From Clostridia bacterium (GTDB taxonomy: Bacteria > Bacillota > Clostridia > Peptostreptococcales > Caminicellaceae): a stretch of 39,568 nt of DNA. The DNA is taken from contig JAKSBP010000427.1 of NCBI GenBank assembly GCA_022361035.1, positions 1 to 39,568 on the forward strand. The letters are read 5' to 3'. Of this stretch, positions 35,208 through 39,568 are shown one piece after another. Each line of letters begins with the position of its first letter. The first letter of the stretch is position 1. The notes under the pieces are model-generated. The model saw only the letters and a program-made list of their open reading frames with translations, had not been told where the DNA came from and made no database searches. The translations under genes and the position numbers were made by a program.

Positions 35208-35519
35208 AAATTTCACCACCCTTTCTTAATATATTAATTATGTCTATATCTTTAATATTTCCTTATTTCTATGGCTTTAAACGAATTTCTCTACATTTGT
35301 CATCTATAATGGCTATTTTTTATGATTTACATCCTTCACATAAGGGAAACTATTTAAAAAATTAATACTTAAAGGACATAATATCTTTAAATCTTATTTT
35401 GAGACAAACCTATATAGTAATGCTGCTTTATTTTAATTTTTAGTCTTGTTTATCTATAGAATAAAATCTTAAACTTCTAATATATTTTAATAAAGTATAT
35501 TTTAAGGAGTTGAATATAT
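35208..35519. other. Divergent intergenic region hndA / amine oxidase
   Basis: 312 bases of AT-rich sequence holding the start regions of two divergent units. I see no clear sigmaA promoter, hairpin or repeat. A short minus-strand frame across the right edge has no ribosome site and overlaps the oxidase gene, so I do not call it. Confidence 0.6.
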
Positions 35520-37250
35520 ATGTTCGATGATATTATGCCTCCTTTAGTCCCCTCAGAACCGGATATTCCTCCACCCCATATAAGTAATCCTTCAAGGGCG
35601 GAAAGATATGAATTGATAAAATACTCTCTTGAAAAGGCCGGTCGTCCAGAGGATTTCGCCAATGTTATTAATTTGTTCAGCCCCCCTAAGGATATTACTA
35701 CTATTGGCAGTCCGGGAGAGTTTAAGGGTATACGGGTGGGAATAATAGGAGGAGGTCTTAGCGGCCTATCATCGGCCTTTGAGCTTAGAAAACTTGGTTT
35801 TGATATTACTATCTTCGATGCCCTAGAAGATAGAATAGGAGGTAGGGTCTATACATATTATTTCGATAGGGATAGAAAACTCTATGGAGAGCTTGGTCCA
35901 ATGAGAATCCCTGTAAGTCATGAAACAACTTGGCACTACCTGGACCTTTTTAATTTAGATACTAGACCCTTTATTCAGTACAATGAAAATTCATTCATAT
36001 ATGTAAGGGATGTACGCGTAAGAAATGATCCTGAGGGGAAAAATGTCATGGAAAAAATTTATCCAAGGCTCAATCTAAGGGACTGGGAAAAAAATACTCC
36101 TTGGACAAAGTTAATAGAATATGGATTAGGCAGCCCCCTCTCTTATCTTCACCCGACTATAAGAAAAGAAATACTTGAAATAAAACCCCTTTATAGCCCC
36201 TACCTTTTATATTGGACTGGCAAAAGTATTAGGCAGATTCTAGAAACAATGGGGCTCAGTCAAGCTGCAATAGACCTTGTTGGCTCCTTGTCGCCCTTTA
36301 TCGGTCAGTTTTATTATAATAGCTATTATGAAGCACTACAGGAGGATTACCCTGTTAACTTTACATTTCTCTATGAAATAGTTAATGGATTCGTTAATTT
36401 TCCCCTTACAATCTATAGATCTTTAATGTCTGAAAATCCTAAGGAATATAAGGGATTCTCCCCTAATGACCTAGGTCAAGTTAAATGGAAGGGAGGAAGT
36501 CTAGTTACAGAAATTAACCACTTACAAGAGGATAATAAGGTTATTCTAAATTATAAAGACAAGTATCTAGAGGATAGTCTAAGGGAGTCCTTTGATTATG
36601 TTATATGTACTATTCCCTTTTCATCCCTTAGAAACCTCACTATTTCTCCCCTATTCAGTGTCAAAAAGATGCAGGCCATAAGAGAGGTTAGCTATGTTGC
36701 TTCCCAAAGGACTATTTTTCTCTGCAATAAAAGATTTTGGGAAGAGGGCGGTCCTTCAGAAAGAATCCTAGGGGGAGGGTCCTATACGGATCTGCCTATT
36801 ACAAGCATATGGTATCCATCGGATCACGGAGGGTCAGGTAGGGGAAATAAAAGTAATGAATCTGGTGTTCTTCTAGGCTCATATAATTTTACTCAAGATG
36901 CCATTCGGTTGGGAAATTTAAGGGGAAAAAGGCGTTTTGAAGAAATAAAGAGACAGATTGAAGCAGTTCACGGACTACCCAGGAAATATCTTGATTCAAT
37001 TGTAGAGGATTCTAAGACTATTGAATGGAACGAAGTACCCAATTTCAATGGAGCTTTTTGTTATTTTATGCCCGGACAAAAGAGACTATTTTCATATGTG
37101 GTAACGGAACCGGAGTATAGGGGTAGGGTTTTCTTTGCAGGTGAACATACTGATTCCTCCCATTCATGGATGCAAGGGTCCCTCCACAGCGGAATGAGAG
37201 CAGCAAATCAACTAGCTATATCCGTAAAAAAAAGAAGAGCTAGTTTTTAA
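35520..37250 (+). CDS. Flavin amine oxidase / L-amino-acid-oxidase-like protein
   Basis: FAD-dependent oxidase-type protein of 576 residues in the monoamine oxidase superfamily. The Rossmann motif GIIGGGLSGLSSAFELRK (about 73-90) with the following E/D strand end and DRIGGRV lies after an unusual N-terminal stretch of about 70 residues, and the C-terminal FAD block FFAGEHTDSSHSWMQGS is present. No signal peptide or membrane helix. The likely reaction is amine or amino-acid oxidation, but O2 use would be odd in an anaerobe, so another electron acceptor or a non-oxidase role is possible. ATG start with AAGGAG upstream; monocistronic. Confidence 0.82.
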   Translation: MFDDIMPPLVPSEPDIPPPHISNPSRAERYELIKYSLEKAGRPEDFANVINLFSPPKDITTIGSPGEFKGIRVGIIGGGLSGLSSAFELRKLGFDITIFDALEDRIGGRVYTYYFDRDRKLYGELGPMRIPVSHETTWHYLDLFNLDTRPFIQYNENSFIYVRDVRVRNDPEGKNVMEKIYPRLNLRDWEKNTPWTKLIEYGLGSPLSYLHPTIRKEILEIKPLYSPYLLYWTGKSIRQILETMGLSQAAIDLVGSLSPFIGQFYYNSYYEALQEDYPVNFTFLYEIVNGFVNFPLTIYRSLMSENPKEYKGFSPNDLGQVKWKGGSLVTEINHLQEDNKVILNYKDKYLEDSLRESFDYVICTIPFSSLRNLTISPLFSVKKMQAIREVSYVASQRTIFLCNKRFWEEGGPSERILGGGSYTDLPITSIWYPSDHGGSGRGNKSNESGVLLGSYNFTQDAIRLGNLRGKRRFEEIKRQIEAVHGLPRKYLDSIVEDSKTIEWNEVPNFNGAFCYFMPGQKRLFSYVVTEPEYRGRVFFAGEHTDSSHSWMQGSLHSGMRAANQLAISVKKRRASF

Positions 37251-37391
37251 AGGAGAAAGAAAAAATTTTAATTTAGATATGGACTTAATAGGAACACCCT
37301 TCCAAAAAGTTAGGAAGCAATTGTAAAATTACAGGTTTTTCCAGTATCAGTGGATTAAAATTAAAAAAAAGATTGTTACATCTAGAAAAAG

Positions 37392-37427
37392 AGGATAAAT
37401 TTTAAAGTGAAAATATATCCTTTTTTT
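37392..37427 (+). terminator. Terminator after the flavin amine oxidase gene
   Basis: AGGATA-x-ATTTT pairs with AAAAT-x-TATCCT, followed by TTTTTTT. It lies 140 bases past the stop codon. Confidence 0.75.
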
Positions 37428-37478
37428 GATATGTTTTTAAGGTTTTAATGTATCACTTAATAAATTTATAATTATATA

Positions 37479-37778
37479 TTACTTTATAACTTCCAAATTC
37501 TTCTTCAATTTAAAAATATCCTGCTTTGTTTGGTATTCTTCATGTTTTAAAAACTCTATGTCATCGGATATCTTGTCTAATTTAGTATTGGCCTCAGTTC
37601 TAAACTCTGTTAAATCAGCAGTTTGATTATAAACATCATCAAGTTTCTTTTCCAATCGATTTTGGCTTGCTTTTATATCCGTAATTTCTGCTTTCATGCC
37701 TGTAATATCGCTTTGCATATGCTGCATGCCACTTTGCATTTCTTGAAGTAAATTTAATATTTTTTCTTCATTAGTCAT
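37479..37778 (-). CDS. Small coiled-coil protein, function unknown
   Basis: A 99-residue hydrophilic protein with heptad patterns over nearly its whole length (MQSDITGMKAEITDIKASQN and following). The start MTNEEKILNLLQEMQ is common among clostridial hypothetical proteins of this size. It has no membrane helix, signal peptide or metal site. GAGGGTG lies before the ATG. It probably forms oligomeric helical bundles; I cannot assign a role. Confidence 0.7.
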   Translation of the reverse strand: MTNEEKILNLLQEMQSGMQHMQSDITGMKAEITDIKASQNRLEKKLDDVYNQTADLTEFRTEANTKLDKISDDIEFLKHEEYQTKQDIFKLKKNLEVIK

Positions 37779-37835
37779 ATTATCACCCTCTTTAATTATA
37801 TTTCTATTTTATGGGGAACTCAAGTATTTTATCTG

Positions 37836-37881
37836 AAAAAATAAAAATAGAGGTTGTTATAGATGTACCCTTACAACCTCT
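37836..37881 (-). terminator. Terminator of the oxidoreductase cluster
   Basis: AGAGGTTGT and ACAACCTCT pair (37849-37881), overlapping the last bases of the oxidoreductase gene; ATTTTTATTTTTTC follows on the minus strand. Confidence 0.85.
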
Positions 37882-38980
37882 AATAAAAGCTTTTTTTATT
37901 AGATTCCTTAATCTCATATCTTTTATTCAATTTAGCTAAAAATTCCCCTCCTAATTTAAGTACATTTATTTGAGTATTATATATAAGTTGCTTTATTATC
38001 GGCAAATCTAAAAGGTTTATCAATATATCATAATCCTTATTTGACATCCTATTAAAGGCCTTTCTAAATTCATAGCTATACTCGTTATTTCTAATTACCT
38101 TCTTTATAAGCTTTTCATAATTTTTACCCTTTACTATGGAACGAGCTGTCATAATTCCAGTTTTAATGGAATTCATTTGACCGAATCCTAAAAAAGGGTC
38201 TATCCCACCGCCAGCAGTTCCAGCAAAATGAATGTTCTGAACTCGATGGGGATAAACTAAGCCAGCTTTATGTTTTAAATTGTATTCTTCAATTATTTTA
38301 TACTTTATATTTTCCGTATTTAAAAATACGTTCCAATAGGAGTCAAGTTGTTCTTCAGTTATACATGGTACTACCATAATTATATATGCTTTCTTTTCAT
38401 TAAATGGAGCTAGATATGCGTAACCGTTCTTGGCATAATCATTATTAATCCACATAACGATTGCCTTTGGATTAAAATCACCAGTTACTACTGCCACCTT
38501 TTCCATAGATACGAACCATTCCTGCCAGCAGCCTAGTTCCTCGGTAAAATTAGGATTTCCAGTTGCTACGACAACATGGTCATATTTCTTAGAAAGTTTT
38601 TTATAATCTGCCATTTCATTTAATATCACCTTAGTATTTTTAAGCTTAGAAAAGAGTTGATTTTTGACAGAGGTTTTCTCTCTTCCCCTTTTATAGAAAT
38701 ATCCAAAGTTACCCTTCATGATTGCCCTATTATTTGGTGAATTATGAATCAGGGTATCTACAGGATTTACTGGCTTTAAATAGATACCTAAATCCTGATT
38801 AAGGTAATCCACTATATCCTTTATAGGTCTATGGACTATCTCTAATATAGCTGTCACATGTTCATAGGCTTCTCCAATAAAGTTGTTCTTTTCATAAAGC
38901 ACAGGTTTAATGCCATATTTTTCTAGTTCATAGGCACATGTAAGCCCAGCAAATCCAGCACCAATAATTGCTACTTTCAA
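37880..38980 (-). CDS. NAD(P)/FAD-dependent oxidoreductase, geranylgeranyl-reductase-like
   Basis: A 366-residue flavoprotein with an N-terminal dinucleotide-binding motif (GAGFAGLTCAYEL, residues 7-19) followed by YEKN, and the late FAD-contact block HFAGTAGGGIDPFLGFGQMN. The layout resembles the geranylgeranyl-reductase/dehydrogenase group, but the substrate is unknown. Start is TTG with GGAGG 10 bases upstream; the GGAGG lies inside the last codons of the 29-residue ORF before it. Third and last in a tight minus-strand cluster with two small membrane proteins, which suggests a membrane lipid or quinone-like substrate (inference). Confidence 0.8.
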   Translation of the reverse strand: MKVAIIGAGFAGLTCAYELEKYGIKPVLYEKNNFIGEAYEHVTAILEIVHRPIKDIVDYLNQDLGIYLKPVNPVDTLIHNSPNNRAIMKGNFGYFYKRGREKTSVKNQLFSKLKNTKVILNEMADYKKLSKKYDHVVVATGNPNFTEELGCWQEWFVSMEKVAVVTGDFNPKAIVMWINNDYAKNGYAYLAPFNEKKAYIIMVVPCITEEQLDSYWNVFLNTENIKYKIIEEYNLKHKAGLVYPHRVQNIHFAGTAGGGIDPFLGFGQMNSIKTGIMTARSIVKGKNYEKLIKKVIRNNEYSYEFRKAFNRMSNKDYDILINLLDLPIIKQLIYNTQINVLKLGGEFLAKLNKRYEIKESNKKSFY

Positions 38981-38986
38981 AATTCT

Positions 38987-39076
38987 TCATCCTCCATATT
39001 TACTCAGTATTCTAAACCATACATAAATCACTATGGCGATAATTATAGTTAAAAAAATATATACTTGTAAACTCAT
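38987..39076 (-). CDS. Small single-pass membrane peptide, 29 residues
   Basis: An ATG frame of 29 codons begins inside the end of the upstream membrane gene (ATGA overlap: start ATG, upstream stop TGA) and ends 6 bases before the oxidoreductase start. The product has one hydrophobic helix (about residues 4-22, VYIFLTIIIAIVIYVWF) and a short basic tail ending SKYGG. GGGGGATTAG precedes the start at a suitable distance. The overlap and tight packing strongly suggest translational coupling. Unknown function; may be a partner for the flanking membrane protein. Confidence 0.65.
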   Translation of the reverse strand: MSLQVYIFLTIIIAIVIYVWFRILSKYGG

Positions 39077-39522
39077 CTTCTAATCCCCCACTTTTTTAAC
39101 ACCACTATGGAAAACCAACTGAGCATAGTTATAACACTTATATTGACCAAAACACTATCTAAAAAATTCCACTTTACATATTCCACAGCTCCCCTAGCAA
39201 CCAAAGTCAACTCAACAAAGGAATATAAAGTAAATATTACTAAAACATTCAATATAATCAGCCATCTTTTTTTGGGGTGATACTGGGCAAATAAAGTTCC
39301 TATAACAAATACAGGTCCTATTAAGAAAAATAGTGATGATTTCAATACACATATTACAGGTCTATTAATCATATACCTTCCATGCATAGTATTACAAAAA
39401 TCTACCACCGTAGCTGCTAGAATCGCCAATAATCCCGACCAAATATTTATCTTCAGTCCTCGCCAGTCCACTAAAAGTAAAAAAATAATCCAATTACCAA
39501 AAAATAATATTATCCATTCCAT
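39073..39522 (-). CDS. Polytopic membrane protein, CBO0543-like family
   Basis: A 149-residue protein with four to five hydrophobic segments (starting MEWIILFFGNWIIFLLLVDW) and a charged break FAQYHPKKRW. It resembles the clostridial CBO0543 membrane family, whose function is unknown; the assignment is from general appearance, not a search. ATG start with GGAGGATT upstream. First of the three-gene cluster; the 4-base ATGA overlap couples it to the next small ORF. Confidence 0.7.
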   Translation of the reverse strand: MEWIILFFGNWIIFLLLVDWRGLKINIWSGLLAILAATVVDFCNTMHGRYMINRPVICVLKSSLFFLIGPVFVIGTLFAQYHPKKRWLIILNVLVIFTLYSFVELTLVARGAVEYVKWNFLDSVLVNISVITMLSWFSIVVLKKWGIRR

Positions 39523-39568
39523 ATAAATCCTCCATAGAAAATAATTAATAAGGTCTCAAGTTATGGGC

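Overview
The window reads as chromosomal DNA from a low-GC, strictly anaerobic, endospore-forming member of the Clostridia. The evidence is a three-gene germinant-receptor operon, a Csp-like germination protease, a SigI/RsgI pair, pyruvate:ferredoxin oxidoreductase, a four-gene HndABCD-type [FeFe]-hydrogenase and strong AGGAGG-type ribosome binding sites. I cannot name the species. There are no rRNA, tRNA, CRISPR, phage or transposase genes.

Layout. (1) 1-3.6 kb: biotin import and synthesis (bioY-bioB, minus strand) behind a BirA-type operator, then a corrinoid/QueG-like double [4Fe-4S] protein. (2) 3.6-14.1 kb: cell surface and spore block, with a Csp-family subtilase, rsgI, sigI and a three-SLH surface protein carrying acidic 74-residue repeats on the minus strand, then a GerAB-GerAC-GerAA operon on the plus strand. 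(3) 14.4-18.6 kb: FmdB-type zinc ribbon and pyruvate:ferredoxin oxidoreductase. (4) 18.8-27.6 kb: a four-carbon acid module on the minus strand: SDR reductase, thiolase and MaoC hydratase, then a PAS-sigma54 activator, then a small ORF, a GntP permease and a CoA-transferase. Two sequences matching sigma54 -24/-12 promoters lie in front of the SDR gene and of the permease transcription unit, so the activator probably controls both. The gene set fits uptake and fermentation of (R)-3-hydroxybutyrate or a similar acid. (5) 28.3-30.6 kb: D-serine ammonia-lyase and a ferritin-like protein. (6) 30.8-35.2 kb: hndABCD. (7) 35.5-39.5 kb: a flavin amine oxidase, a coiled-coil protein, and a three-gene translationally coupled cluster containing an unannotated 29-residue membrane peptide.

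The most unusual content is non-coding. At least five copies or fragments of a long-palindrome element with TATAGATG ends and apparent TA target duplication (IS630-like MITE behaviour) are scattered between genes; one sits in the leader of the GntP permease. A second class, about 140-153 bp, has inserted into intrinsic terminators three times (once after the germination operon, twice in tandem after dsdA). In each case the whole terminator hairpin is duplicated on both sides, 24 bp at one locus and 17 bp at the other, so the duplication follows the hairpin and is not a fixed length.

A second regulatory observation is a shared sequence in front of both sigI and the SLH gene: CCCTAAAA, exactly 13 bases, CGTA, then WTCTATARTG. 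This is the expected pattern if SigI transcribes its own operon and the neighbouring surface protein.
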